Shown: positions 14,169-22,546, numbered from the stretch's first letter. The stretch: DNA of 64,000 bases from CAWJMD01 sp963843835 (GCA_963843835.1 CAWJMD010000004.1:248001-312000), one strand, 5' to 3'. The notes: generated from the sequence alone by a model not told the origin. Numbers and translations: made by a program.

Positions 14169-17036
14169 GTGGCAAAGGTCCGGGTCTACGAGCTCGCTAA
14201 GGAGTTCGGGGTCGAGAGCAAGGCCGTCATGGCCAAGCTCGAGGAGATGGGCGAGTTCGTCCGGTCGGCATCGTCGACCATCGAGGCGCCCGTCGTCCGC
14301 AGGTTGAAGGACGCCTTCCCTGCGGACGCAGCACCCCCCAAGAAGGCGGCCAAGCCGGCCGCCAAGAAGTCCGCCGCAGCGGCAGCCCCCACTCCGGCCG
14401 CGGCCCCCGCCGCGCCGGCGGAGCCGGCTGCCGACACGCCCGCGCCGACGGCCGTCCCGGCCACGCCGGGTCCCAAGCCGTCCCCCGCGAGCGCGCCTCC
14501 GGAGTCGGAGAGCCCCGCGTCCGCGGAGCCCGCCGCCGCCGAGGCCCCCTCCCGCCCCGCAGCGCGGCCTCAGGCCCCCGCTGCGCGGTCGACCGAGACG
14601 CCCGCCGACGAGGCAGCGCGCCCGGCCGGCCGGCCGGGCAACAACCCGTTCGCGACCAGCCAGGGCATGCCCCGGCCCGGTCAGCGTCCCGCCCCGGCCG
14701 GTGACCAGGCCGAGGGTGAGCGTCCGGCCCGTCCCGGTGCCGCACGTCCGGGCAACAACCCGTTCGCGACCAGCCAGGGCATGCCCCGGCCCGGTCAGCG
14801 TCCCGCGCCCGGCGGCGAGCGTGCCGGCGAGCGTCCGGGTGGGCCGCGTCCCGCGGCCGGCTCCGGCGGGCCGCGTCCCGGCGGCCCCCGCCCGAACCCC
14901 GGCATGATGCCGGGCCGCTCCACCGTCGGCCGTCCCGGCCCCGGTGGTGCTCCCGGCCGCGGCGGCCCCGGCGGACGTCCCGGCGCCGGTGGCGCAGGAC
15001 GTCCCGGTGGTGGCGGCGGCGGTGGCTTCGGAGGCGGCGGAGGCCGTCCCGGTGGTCCCCCCGGCGGCGGTTTCGGCAAGGGCAGCCGCGGCCGCGGTGG
15101 CACGCAGGGCGCCTTCGGGCGCGCCGGTGGCCGTCCCGTCCGTGGTCGCAAGTCGAAGCGGGCGAAGCGCCAGGAGTACGAGGCGATGCAGGCCCCCTCG
15201 GTCGGTGGCGTCACCGTCCCGCGCGGCGACGGCACGACCGTCATCCGCATCCGTCGCGGCTCGTCGCTGACCGACTTCGGCGAGCGCATCGACGCGAACC
15301 CCGCGAGCCTGGTCACCGTCCTCATCCACCTCGGTGAGATGGCGACCGCGACCCAGTCGCTCGACGAGGACACGTTCCAGCTGCTGGGTGCCGAGCTCGG
15401 GTACCGGATCGAGCTGGTGTCGCCGGAGGACGAGGAGCGCGAGCTCTTCGAGTCGTTCGACATCGACCTCGCCGGCGAGCTGGAGGCGGAGGGCGACGAG
15501 GACCTGGCGGCGCGTCCGCCGGTCGTGACCGTGATGGGTCACGTCGACCACGGAAAGACCCGGCTGCTCGACGCGATCCGGCAGGCCGACGTGCTGTCCG
15601 GTGAGGCCGGCGGCATCACCCAGCACATCGGTGCCTACCAGGTCACCAAGGAGCACGAGGGCGTCGACCGTCCCATCACCTTCATCGACACCCCGGGACA
15701 CGAGGCCTTCACGGCCATGCGTGCCCGTGGTGCCCGGGTGACGGACATCGCCGTGCTCGTGGTGGCGGCCGACGACGGCGTCATGCCCCAGACCATCGAG
15801 GCCCTCAACCACGCGCAGGCGGCCCAGGTGCCGATCGTGGTGGCGGTCAACAAGGTCGACAAGGAGGGCGCGAACCCCGACAAGGTGATGCAGCAGCTCA
15901 CCGAGTACAACCTGGTGGCCGAGGAGTACGGCGGCGAGACCATGTTCGTGCCGGTGTCGGCCAAGCAGGGCCAGAACATCGAGGCCCTGCTGGACGCGAT
16001 CCTGCTGACAGCCGACGCGGCGCTCGATCTGCGGGCCAACCCCGACAAGGACGCGCGCGGTGTGGCCATCGAGGCTCACCTCGACAAGGGCCGTGGCGCC
16101 ACCGCCACGGTGCTGGTCCAGTCCGGGACGCTGCGGGTCGGCGACGCGATCGTGGCGGGCTCCGCCTATGGCCGGGTGCGCGCCATGCTCGACGAGCACG
16201 GCGCGAACGTCGAGGAGGCACCGCCGTCGCGTCCGGTGATGGTGCTCGGTCTGCAGTCGGTTCCGGGGGCTGGTGACACGTTCATCGTGGCTCCGGACGA
16301 CCGCACCGCCCGGCAGATCGCCGAGCGCCGCGAGGCCGCGGACCGCGCCGCGGTCCTGGCCAAGCGCCGCAAGCGCATCAGCCTCGAGGACCTCACCGCG
16401 GCGCTGGCCGCGGGCAAGGTCGAGACGCTGAACCTGATCCTCAAGGGTGACGGTTCCGGCTCGGTCGAGGCGCTGGAGGAGGCACTGCTCAAGATCGAGG
16501 TCGTGGGCGAGGTCGAGCTGCGGATCATCCACCGCGGCGTGGGTGCCATCACCCAGAACGACGTCAACCTGGCCACGGTCGACGACGCCATCATCATCGG
16601 CTTCAACGTGCGTCCCGCCGAGCGGGTCGCCGAGCTGGCCGACCGTGAGGGCGTGGACCTGCGGTTCTACTCGGTCATCTACCAGGCGATCGACGAGATC
16701 GAGGCGGCGCTCAAGGGCCTGCTCAAGCCGGAGTACGAGGAGGTGCAGCTCGGCACGGCCGAGGTGCGCGAGGTCTACCGCTCCTCCAAGTTCGGCAACA
16801 TCGCCGGTTGCCTGGTGCGGTCGGGCCTGGTGCGACGCAACGCCAAGGCACGACTCATCCGCGACGGTGCGGTGGTCGCCGACAACCTGGCGATCGAGTC
16901 GCTGCGACGGTTCAAGGACGACGCCACCGAGGTCCGCGACGGCTTCGAGTGCGGTATCGGCCTCGGGTCGTACAACGACATCCGCGTCGACGACGTCATC
17001 GAGACGTTCGAGATGCAGGAGAAGGCGCGCGCCTGA
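14169..17036 (+). CDS. infB: Translation initiation factor IF-2
   Basis: IF-2 is the GTPase that places initiator tRNA on the ribosome. The 955-residue protein has the N-terminal IF2_N fold (VRVYELAKEFGVESKAVMAKLEEMGEFVRSASSTIE), then a long Ala/Pro- and Gly/Arg-rich linker (about 55-330) as in other actinobacteria. The GTPase domain has G1 GHVDHGKT, G3 DTPGHEAF and G4 NKVD. Domains II-IV follow, ending in FECGIGLGSYNDIRVDDVIETFEM. Start GTG 14169 is preceded by AGGAGAG. The linker carries a perfect 59-bp duplication. A strong hairpin follows the stop. Confidence 0.97.
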   Translation: MAKVRVYELAKEFGVESKAVMAKLEEMGEFVRSASSTIEAPVVRRLKDAFPADAAPPKKAAKPAAKKSAAAAAPTPAAAPAAPAEPAADTPAPTAVPATPGPKPSPASAPPESESPASAEPAAAEAPSRPAARPQAPAARSTETPADEAARPAGRPGNNPFATSQGMPRPGQRPAPAGDQAEGERPARPGAARPGNNPFATSQGMPRPGQRPAPGGERAGERPGGPRPAAGSGGPRPGGPRPNPGMMPGRSTVGRPGPGGAPGRGGPGGRPGAGGAGRPGGGGGGGFGGGGGRPGGPPGGGFGKGSRGRGGTQGAFGRAGGRPVRGRKSKRAKRQEYEAMQAPSVGGVTVPRGDGTTVIRIRRGSSLTDFGERIDANPASLVTVLIHLGEMATATQSLDEDTFQLLGAELGYRIELVSPEDEERELFESFDIDLAGELEAEGDEDLAARPPVVTVMGHVDHGKTRLLDAIRQADVLSGEAGGITQHIGAYQVTKEHEGVDRPITFIDTPGHEAFTAMRARGARVTDIAVLVVAADDGVMPQTIEALNHAQAAQVPIVVAVNKVDKEGANPDKVMQQLTEYNLVAEEYGGETMFVPVSAKQGQNIEALLDAILLTADAALDLRANPDKDARGVAIEAHLDKGRGATATVLVQSGTLRVGDAIVAGSAYGRVRAMLDEHGANVEEAPPSRPVMVLGLQSVPGAGDTFIVAPDDRTARQIAERREAADRAAVLAKRRKRISLEDLTAALAAGKVETLNLILKGDGSGSVEALEEALLKIEVVGEVELRIIHRGVGAITQNDVNLATVDDAIIIGFNVRPAERVAELADREGVDLRFYSVIYQAIDEIEAALKGLLKPEYEEVQLGTAEVREVYRSSKFGNIAGCLVRSGLVRRNAKARLIRDGAVVADNLAIESLRRFKDDATEVRDGFECGIGLGSYNDIRVDDVIETFEMQEKARA
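14634..14692 (+). repeat. First copy of 59-bp direct repeat in infB
   Basis: This is identical to 14748-14806 (offset 114 bp, so in frame). It encodes GNNPFATSQGMPRPGQRP within the disordered linker of IF-2. Confidence 0.9.
14748..14806 (+). repeat. Second copy of 59-bp direct repeat in infB
   Basis: This is identical to 14634-14692. Perfect DNA identity, not only peptide similarity, points to a recent duplication or ongoing gene conversion. Confidence 0.9.
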
Positions 17037-17062
17037 TCCAGGGCGACGACCTGCGTTCGACG

Positions 17063-17094
17063 CGGGGCCCCACCGCGAGGCGGTGCGGGCCCCG
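17063..17094 (+). terminator. Hairpin after infB
   Basis: CACCGC (17071-17076) and GCGGTG (17080-17085) pair around a GAG loop. The stem extends outward through CGGGGCCC and GGGCCCCG with one bulged C at 17086. It has about 14 pairs and no T-run, as is common for actinobacterial terminators. It could terminate or attenuate between infB and the DUF503 gene. Confidence 0.6.
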
Positions 17095-17133
17095 TGTCGT
17101 CGCGCGGGACGGCAGGACGGCACGGAGGTGGGC

Positions 17134-17430
17134 ATGATCGTCGGTTCGCTGCGGCTGGACGTGCTGCTGGGAGATGTCCACTCGCTCAAGCAGAAGCGCT
17201 CGCTGGTGCGACCGGTGCTGTCTGAGCTGCGGCGTCGGTACGAGGTGAGCTCCGCCGAGACCGGGGCGCACGACCTGCACCGGCGCGCGGAGCTCGGGGT
17301 GGCCGTCACCGGGCCGGACGGCACCCACGTCCGCTCGGTGCTGCAGAGCTGCGAGCAGCTCGTGGCCGGCCACCCGGAGCTGGAGCTGTTGGCGGCCCGC
17401 ACCCGTGTCTGGGACGACGAGGACGAATGA
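17134..17430 (+). CDS. YlxP-like DUF503 protein
   Basis: The 98-residue protein matches the DUF503/YlxP family: the opening MIVGSLRLDVLLGDVHSLKQKRSLVRPVLSELRRRYEVS and the second strand ELGVAVTGPDGTHVRSVLQSCEQLV are characteristic. The family lies between infB and rbfA in many bacteria, as here. The biochemical role is not known; a link to ribosome assembly is inferred from context. Start ATG 17134 follows GGAGGTGGG; GTG 17128 is an in-frame alternative. It lies just after the infB hairpin. Confidence 0.9.
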   Translation: MIVGSLRLDVLLGDVHSLKQKRSLVRPVLSELRRRYEVSSAETGAHDLHRRAELGVAVTGPDGTHVRSVLQSCEQLVAGHPELELLAARTRVWDDEDE

Positions 17431-17478
17431 TGTGCTGTTCGATGGGACCGGACAACCGGTCGGACGAAGGGACGAGTC

Positions 17479-18012
17479 ATGGCTGACGCTGCACGGGCAC
17501 GAAAGGTGGCCGACCGGATCAAGGTGGTCGTGGCGGAGTCGCTCGAGCGACGGGTCAAGGACCCGCGCCTGGGCTTCATCACGGTCACCGACACCCGGGT
17601 GACCGGTGACCTCCAGCACGCGACCATCTTCTACACGGTGTTCGGGGACGAGATCGAGAAGGCCGCCACCGCTGCCGCCCTCGAGAGCGCCAAGGGCAAG
17701 CTGCGGTCCGAGGTGGGCAAGGCGATCGGCATCCGGTTGACCCCGTCTCTGGAGTTCGTCGCCGACGCGATGCCCGAGAACGCGGAGTCGATCGAGGAGC
17801 TCCTGCGCACCGCCGCGGCCCGCGACGCCGAGGTGGCCGCGCTCGCGGTCGGGAAGGCGTACGCCGGCGACGAGGACCCGTACCGCCACCTTGAGCTCGA
17901 GCAGGTCGACCTCGAGGACGACGACGAGGACGACGAGGACGACGAGGACGACGAGGACGACGAGGGCGACGAGGACGACGAGGACGACGTCGCCGCCGAC
18001 GGCCGGGTCTGA
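17479..18012 (+). CDS. rbfA: Ribosome-binding factor A with long acidic tail
   Basis: RbfA is a KH-fold protein needed for late 16S rRNA maturation. Residues 1-120 show the family pattern: ARKVADRIKVVVAESLERRVKDPRLGFITVTDTRVTGDLQHATIFYTVFG and LRSEVGKAIGIRLTPSLEFVADAMPENAESIEELL. At 177 residues it is longer than typical RbfA because of a C-terminal tail of about 30 Asp/Glu residues encoded by imperfect 9-bp repeats (about 17917-17990). Such tails occur in other actinobacterial RbfA proteins, but this one is long and near-pure. ATG 17479 is preceded by GAAGGGACGAG. Confidence 0.94.
   Translation: MADAARARKVADRIKVVVAESLERRVKDPRLGFITVTDTRVTGDLQHATIFYTVFGDEIEKAATAAALESAKGKLRSEVGKAIGIRLTPSLEFVADAMPENAESIEELLRTAAARDAEVAALAVGKAYAGDEDPYRHLELEQVDLEDDDEDDEDDEDDEDDEGDEDDEDDVAADGRV
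17917..17990 (+). repeat. Imperfect 9-bp GACGACGAG tandem repeats encoding the RbfA acidic tail
   Basis: About eight units of GACGACGAG (variant GAGGGCGAC) run in frame and give repeated Asp-Asp-Glu. Slippage would lengthen or shorten the tail without a frameshift. Confidence 0.85.
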
Positions 18013-18025
18013 GGCCACGTCGATC

Positions 18026-18952
18026 ATGGCTGGGCACACCGTCGCGACCGGCGGCGTGGGTGACGGCCTGGTCGTCGTCGACAAACCTGCGGGCTGGACG
18101 AGCCACGACGTGGTGGCGCGCGTCCGCCGCCTCGCGGGCACGCGCAAGGTCGGTCACGCCGGCACGCTCGACCCGATGGCCACAGGTGTGCTCGTCGTCG
18201 GCGTCAACCGCGCGACCAGGTTGCTGACCTATCTCGTGGGCGCCGACAAGACGTACACGGCGACGGTCCGCCTCGGCGTGGCCACCGTCACCGACGACGG
18301 CGAGGGTGAGGCGACAGAGGTCGCCGACGCGTCCGCCGTGACGGAGTCCGTGGTGCGACAAGCCGTCTCACGGCTCACCGGACCGATCGAGCAGGTGCCG
18401 AGCGCCGTGAGCGCGATCAAGGTCGGAGGCCGGCGTTCGTACGCGCGCGTCCGGGCGGGGGAGGACGTCCAGCTGGCCGCGCGGCCCGTCACCGTGCACC
18501 GCTTCGACGTCCTGTCCACGCGACCGGCGGTGCACGATGGCACCCCGGTCCTCGACGTGGACGTCGAGGTCGACTGTTCGTCTGGCACCTACGTCCGCGC
18601 GCTGGCCCGCGACCTCGGAGCGGCGCTGGGGGTCGGAGGCCACCTCACCGCACTGCGTCGCACCCGGGTCGGGGCCTTCGACCTGTCGCGTGCGTCGGGT
18701 CTCGACGCCCTCGCGGAGGACCTCGTGGTGACTGACCTGACCGACGCCGCACGGGCGCTGTTCCCGGTGCGGTCCCTGACGCAGGACGAGGTGGTGGAGC
18801 TGGGGTTCGGTCGCCGCCTGCCTGTCGACCCGCCCGGCTCGACCCGTGCGGTCGTGGCGGCCGTCTCGCCCGACGACCGGCTGGTCGCGCTGCTCGAGGA
18901 ACGGGCCGGTGCCGCCCGTCCGCTGGTCGTCTTCGCGCCGGCCGGGACGTGA
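18026..18952 (+). CDS. truB: tRNA pseudouridine(55) synthase TruB
   Basis: TruB isomerises U55 in the T-loop of tRNAs. The 308-residue protein begins DGLVVVDKPAGWTSHDVVARVRR and has the catalytic motif GHAGTLDPMATGVLVVG, whose Asp is the nucleophile. Further conserved parts are KTYTATVRLGVAT, QVPSAVSAIKVGGRRSYARVRAGE and VDCSSGTYVRALARDLG. The C-terminal region is PUA-like but short. ATG 18026 lies 13 nt after rbfA, so it is the last gene of the rimP-truB ribosome/translation block. Confidence 0.95.
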   Translation: MAGHTVATGGVGDGLVVVDKPAGWTSHDVVARVRRLAGTRKVGHAGTLDPMATGVLVVGVNRATRLLTYLVGADKTYTATVRLGVATVTDDGEGEATEVADASAVTESVVRQAVSRLTGPIEQVPSAVSAIKVGGRRSYARVRAGEDVQLAARPVTVHRFDVLSTRPAVHDGTPVLDVDVEVDCSSGTYVRALARDLGAALGVGGHLTALRRTRVGAFDLSRASGLDALAEDLVVTDLTDAARALFPVRSLTQDEVVELGFGRRLPVDPPGSTRAVVAAVSPDDRLVALLEERAGAARPLVVFAPAGT

Positions 18953-19060
18953 CCGGGCGAGATCCGTGTGCCCTGATTGTCCCATTCTGTCCTGATCTGG
19001 GGTAGGACTGGAGGCGGGACGAGGATCCCCTCGTCCGCCCCACTCCTCATGGAGGTCAGG

Positions 19061-19759
19061 ATGTCGTTCCGCAGAACACTGGTCGGCGTGCTCGCCGCCG
19101 GTTCCCTCGCCGGTGCGCTACTGGGGGTCGCGCCGGCGGATGCCGACAGCACCCGCGCCACCACCACGACGGCCACCGCCCCGGTGTCCGCCCCGTCCGC
19201 CGGCTACCTGCCGCATGCCGGCGAGGACGCACAGAACGCCATGCTGCAGGCGCAGCTCGACCGGGCGCTCGCGGCCCGGGGCGGTGAGCTCAAGCAGGGC
19301 GAGGCGGCCACCAACGCGGTCGTCTCGACCATCTACTTCGACGCCTCGGGTGCACCGAGCTTCCTCAGCGAGATCCGCCAGTCGGCGTCGATCTGGAACT
19401 CGTCGGTCAGCAACGTCCGGCTCGTCGAGGGCTCGCCGGCCTCGCTCGACTACTACGAGGGCAATGACCCCCGCGGGTCGTACGCGTCCACCGACGGGCA
19501 CGGCAGCGGCTACATCTTCCTCGACTACGCGCAGAACCAGACCTACGACTCCCTGCGCGTGACGGCGCACGAGACCGGCCACGTGCTGGGGCTCCCCGAC
19601 ACCTACAGCGGTCCCTGCAGCCAGCTCATGTCAGGCGGCGGCCCCGGCCCGTCGTGCACGAACCCCTACCCGGACACGACCGAGCGCTCGAAGGTCGACG
19701 CGATGTGGGCGAACGGCTTCGTGGGCTCGTCGCTCGGGGCGGCGGCCTTCGGTCGCTGA
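19061..19759 (+). CDS. Secreted snapalysin-like zinc metalloprotease (M7)
   Basis: The 232-residue protein has a Sec signal peptide: MSFRR, hydrophobic core LVGVLAAGSLAGALLGV, and a cleavage region near APADAD (about residues 27-29). The catalytic motif HETGHVLGLPD matches the HExxHxxGxxD zinc site of snapalysins, which use Asp as third ligand. The following YSGPCSQLMSGG and SCTNPYPDTTERSKVDAMWANG also fit M7, with two Cys likely forming a disulfide. Streptomyces snapalysins are of similar size and degrade milk proteins outside the cell. ATG 19061 is preceded by GGAGGTCAGG. It stands alone, with a possible TAGGAC -10 at 19003 and a strong terminator. Confidence 0.9.
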   Translation: MSFRRTLVGVLAAGSLAGALLGVAPADADSTRATTTTATAPVSAPSAGYLPHAGEDAQNAMLQAQLDRALAARGGELKQGEAATNAVVSTIYFDASGAPSFLSEIRQSASIWNSSVSNVRLVEGSPASLDYYEGNDPRGSYASTDGHGSGYIFLDYAQNQTYDSLRVTAHETGHVLGLPDTYSGPCSQLMSGGGPGPSCTNPYPDTTERSKVDAMWANGFVGSSLGAAAFGR

Positions 19760-19791
19760 ACCGGTACGGGCGGGGCGCGCAGCCCCGTCGA

Positions 19792-19827
19792 GTGGGAGGG
19801 CCCGCCGGACCCGGCGGGTCCTCCCAC
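19792..19827 (+). terminator. Terminator of the snapalysin gene
   Basis: A 15-bp stem, GTGGGAGGGCCCGCC with GGCGGGTCCTCCCAC (one G-T pair), encloses the loop GGACCC. It has no T-run. It lies 32 nt after the protease stop. Confidence 0.8.
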
Positions 19828-19883
19828 CGCGTGGGAGGACCGGCCACCGCGGGCCGCCGCCACGGCCCGGGCGGCAGGGCCCG

Positions 19884-19889
19884 TACGCT
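19884..19889 (+). promoter_or_regulatory. Leaderless -10 box of ribF
   Basis: TACGCT ends 7 nt before GTG 19897 and no ribosome-binding site is present. Confidence 0.5.
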
Positions 19890-19896
19890 GTCCGCC

Positions 19897-20880
19897 GTGG
19901 AGCGATGGAACGGTGTGGGCGACGTGCCGCCCGGCTACGGCCCCTCCGTGGTCGCGATCGGCAACTTCGACGGCGTGCACCGCGGGCACCGGACGGTGCT
20001 GACGCGGCTCGTCGACGAGGGGCGGTCACGCGACGCGAGCGTGGTGGCCATCACCTTCGACCCGCACCCGCTGCAGCTGCTCTACCCCGAGCGTGCCCCC
20101 GAGCTGATCGCGGGCCTGCCGACGCGGCTCGACCTGATGAGCGGCACCGGCCTCGACGCGACGCTCGTGATGCCCTTCACGCGCGAGCTGGCCGCCATGA
20201 CGCCGAGGGAGTTCGTCCAGGAGGTGCTCGTGGACGTGCTCGGCGTCACCGCCGTGGCGGTCGGACACGACATCCGGTTCGGCGTACGCAACTCCGGCGA
20301 CCTGTCGACGATGCAGGACCTCGGCAAGGAGCTCGGTTTCGACGTCGTCGTGCTCGACGACGTCACCGGCCCTGTGCACGGGACGGCGCCCGACGGGCGC
20401 CGCTGGTCGTCGTCGTGGGTGCGCGAGCTGCTCGCCACCGGCGACGTGCAGGGCGCCGCCGACGTGCTCGGGCGTCCCCACCGCGTCGTGGGCGAGGTCG
20501 TGCACGGTGACCACCGCGGCCGCGAGCTGGGCTTCCCGACGGCGAACCTCGGTCCCGACTCCGAGGGCATGGTCCCGGCGGATGGTGTGTACGCGGGATG
20601 GCTCGTGCGCCTGGACCTCGCGGACGGCACCCCCGACCGGGTGCTCCCTGCCGCCGTGTCGATCGGCACCAACCCCACCTTCCACGGCCACGGACGACGC
20701 GTCGAGGCCTACGTGCTCGACCGCACCGACCTCGAGCTGTACGGGGAGCGGGTCGCGGTCGAGCTGGTGCAGCGGCTGCGGGAGACCCTCGCGTACGAGT
20801 CGGCCGAGGCGTTGGTTGAGCAGATGCACCGTGACGTGGCGCAGTGCCGCGACGTGCTGTCCGTCGTGTCCCAGGGCTGA
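19897..20880 (+). CDS. ribF: Bifunctional riboflavin kinase / FAD synthetase
   Basis: RibF converts riboflavin to FMN and FMN to FAD. The 327-residue protein has the N-terminal nucleotidyltransferase domain, with the ATP-binding motif VAIGNFDGVHRGHRTVL near residues 20-36 and GHDIRFGVRNSGD. The C-terminal riboflavin kinase domain has GEVVHGDHRGRELGFPTANL and SIGTNPTFHGHGRRVEAYVLD. GTG 19897 starts about 20 residues before GNFDG, as in family members, and is supported by the leaderless box. In many actinobacteria ribF follows truB; here the snapalysin gene lies between. The next gene begins 3 nt after the stop. Confidence 0.95.
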   Translation: MERWNGVGDVPPGYGPSVVAIGNFDGVHRGHRTVLTRLVDEGRSRDASVVAITFDPHPLQLLYPERAPELIAGLPTRLDLMSGTGLDATLVMPFTRELAAMTPREFVQEVLVDVLGVTAVAVGHDIRFGVRNSGDLSTMQDLGKELGFDVVVLDDVTGPVHGTAPDGRRWSSSWVRELLATGDVQGAADVLGRPHRVVGEVVHGDHRGRELGFPTANLGPDSEGMVPADGVYAGWLVRLDLADGTPDRVLPAAVSIGTNPTFHGHGRRVEAYVLDRTDLELYGERVAVELVQRLRETLAYESAEALVEQMHRDVAQCRDVLSVVSQG

Positions 20881-20883
20881 CGG

Positions 20884-21954
20884 GTGGCTGGTCCTGCGTC
20901 CGGCGGTGTGGACGCCGACGTCCAGGCAGCCGAGCGCTGGTTCGACGAGCACGGCCTACCCTGGTTCGTCGACGACGAGCACGAGCGGGTCCGTCGACTG
21001 CTGGGTCGCGGACGTCTGACGCGGATCGCGCTGACCGCCGCCGTCCCGGCCCTCGCGCTGGGCATCGGGTCTGGCCTGCTCAGCGGGGAGTTCGCCAACG
21101 GGCTGGCCACCTTCGCGACCGCCGTCGGCGTCGGGGTCCTGGCGTGGGCAGCCTGGCGCCTGCGTGCCGGGACGGTCGTGCGCTGGGCGGCGGGCCGGAC
21201 CGGGGGACAGCTCCACCTGCTGCTCCACCTGCTGACCAGGGCGCTCCCTCTGCTGCTCATCTTCACCGTCTTCTTCTTCATCAACACCGAGGTGTGGCAG
21301 GTCGCGTCGTCGCTGACGCCGGGGGTGCTGTGGCTCTCCGTGCTGCTCTTCGTCGGGTTGGCCCTGCTGTTCCTCGTCGCGAGACTGCCCGAAGAGGTCG
21401 ACCGCGTGGTCGGGGAGGTCGACGCGGACGGCGACGGCTCACGTGTGGTGTCGGCCTGCCGGGGCACGCCGCTGGAGGAGACGTCGCGGAGCCTGGTCGC
21501 GGATGCGTCCAGCCGTCAGCGGGAGTCGCTCGCCGTGCCGCTGACCCCGCTGCAGCGCAGCAACCTCGTGCTGGTGCTCCTGCTGATCCAGGCGGGCCAG
21601 GTGCTGCTCCTCGCCGTCTGCGTGTTCGGCTTCTTCACGCTGTTCGGCGCGGTCGCCGTCCGCCCGGAGATCGTCGAGTCGTGGGTCGGCAGCCCGCCCC
21701 ACGCCGTCGGCTGGAGCGGCTCCCCGCTGAGCACCGAGCTGCTCCAGGTCGCGGTGTTCCTGTCCGCCTTCTCGGGCCTGTACTTCACGGTGGCCGCCGT
21801 CACCGACCCCGGCTACCGCGAGCAGTTCTTCACCCACCTCAGCACCGAGCTCGAGCGCGCGGTCGGGGTCCGTGCCGTCTACGGCGCCCTCCGGCGGCAG
21901 GTGAGGGAACCCCGCGACGACGACGATTCGGTCACACGGCGCTCCCGCTGGTAG
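20884..21954 (+). CDS. Multi-pass membrane protein of unknown function
   Basis: I do not recognise the family. The 356-residue protein has a short acidic N-terminal segment (ERWFDEHGLPWFVDDEHERVRRLL). About six hydrophobic segments follow: two at about 45-95, two at about 110-160 (including LLIFTVFFFINTEV), and two in the C-terminal half (LVLVLLLIQAGQVLLLAVCVFGFFTLF and VAVFLSAFSGLYFTVAAVTDP). The loop between the pairs is about 60 residues. GTG 20884 is 3 nt after the ribF stop, so it is probably cotranscribed with ribF. The end is rich in Arg and Asp. A transport or envelope role is possible but unsupported. Confidence 0.8.
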   Translation: MAGPASGGVDADVQAAERWFDEHGLPWFVDDEHERVRRLLGRGRLTRIALTAAVPALALGIGSGLLSGEFANGLATFATAVGVGVLAWAAWRLRAGTVVRWAAGRTGGQLHLLLHLLTRALPLLLIFTVFFFINTEVWQVASSLTPGVLWLSVLLFVGLALLFLVARLPEEVDRVVGEVDADGDGSRVVSACRGTPLEETSRSLVADASSRQRESLAVPLTPLQRSNLVLVLLLIQAGQVLLLAVCVFGFFTLFGAVAVRPEIVESWVGSPPHAVGWSGSPLSTELLQVAVFLSAFSGLYFTVAAVTDPGYREQFFTHLSTELERAVGVRAVYGALRRQVREPRDDDDSVTRRSRW

Positions 21955-21957
21955 CCT
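21952..21957 (+). promoter_or_regulatory. -10 box of rpsO
   Basis: TAGCCT overlaps the end of the upstream membrane-protein gene and would give an rpsO leader of about 80 nt. The leader contains a hairpin, GCCGT/ACGGC at 21965-21978, and ends in the ribosome-binding site AAGGAG. S15 autoregulation through this leader is possible but not shown. Confidence 0.45.
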
Positions 21958-22044
21958 GAGCGACGCCGTCAGAACGGCCGCGGACCCAGAGAGCCCGGGT
22001 GGAACAGCCCCGGTGCGCCGCGCAACGAGATCCCAAGGAGACCT

Positions 22045-22314
22045 GTGCCCCTCGACGCCGCCACCAAGGCTGAGATCATGACCGAGTTCGCGACCGTCGA
22101 CGGTGACACGGGATCCCCCGAGGTCCAGGTCGCCATGCTGACCCGCCGGATCAAGGACCTGACCGAGCACCTGAAGGAGCACAAGCACGACCACCACAGC
22201 CGTCGTGGCCTGCTCCTCCTGGTCGGTCAGCGCCGCCGGCTCCTGCAGTACCTGGCCAAGAAGGACATCACCCGCTACCGGACGCTGATCGAGCGGCTCG
22301 GCCTGCGCCGATGA
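22045..22314 (+). CDS. rpsO: 30S ribosomal protein S15
   Basis: S15 binds 16S rRNA early in assembly of the 30S platform. The 89-residue protein has the normal length. Conserved blocks are DTGSPEVQVAMLTRRIKDLTEHLKEHKHDHHSRRGL and LVGQRRRLLQYLAKKDITRYRTLIERLGLRR, which are the rRNA-contact helices. GTG 22045 (first residues PLDAATKAEIM) is preceded by AAGGAGACC at ideal spacing. It has its own -10 box and is followed by a strong hairpin and then pnp, the usual rpsO-pnp order. Confidence 0.97.
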   Translation: MPLDAATKAEIMTEFATVDGDTGSPEVQVAMLTRRIKDLTEHLKEHKHDHHSRRGLLLLVGQRRRLLQYLAKKDITRYRTLIERLGLRR

Positions 22315-22320
22315 CCCACT

Positions 22321-22354
22321 GACGCGGTCCTTCCCCTCGGGGAGGGGCCGCGTC
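22321..22354 (+). terminator. Hairpin between rpsO and pnp
   Basis: GACGCGG and CCGCGTC form the base of the stem, and CCTTCCC/GGGAGGGG pair inside with G-T pairs, closed by a CTCG tetraloop. It lies 7 nt after the rpsO stop. It may terminate rpsO mRNA or, as in E. coli, be a processing site in the rpsO-pnp transcript. Confidence 0.75.
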
Positions 22355-22546
22355 CTGCAGTTTCACCACGCACCACCTCAGAGCACGACCCACAACCAGG
22401 AGCGTCGGCCCCAGCAACGGCCCGGTCCTCGGTAGTGGCCTCCGGGACGAGTCGCCCAGCGCGACCCCCCGCCCGTGGGCCTCGATCGAAGACCGGCATC
22501 GCCCGGCCGGGACGCCCTCGCTCCGAGAACGAACGGAGTGTGACCC
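22355..22546 (+). promoter_or_regulatory. Structured pnp leader, candidate Actino-pnp RNA element
   Basis: The 190-base region before pnp has no credible ORF but several hairpins. One is GTCGC/GCGAC near 22450-22466. Another is CTCCG (22521-22525) with CGGAG (22534-22538), the latter containing the pnp ribosome-binding site. A conserved leader called the Actino-pnp motif is known upstream of actinobacterial pnp genes. Whether this sequence is a member needs a covariance-model search. Confidence 0.45.

Noticed and set aside
14121..17627. Very long open frame antisense to infB
   Set aside because: It follows the GC-biased codon pattern of infB on the other strand and has no recognisable domains; infB itself is certain.
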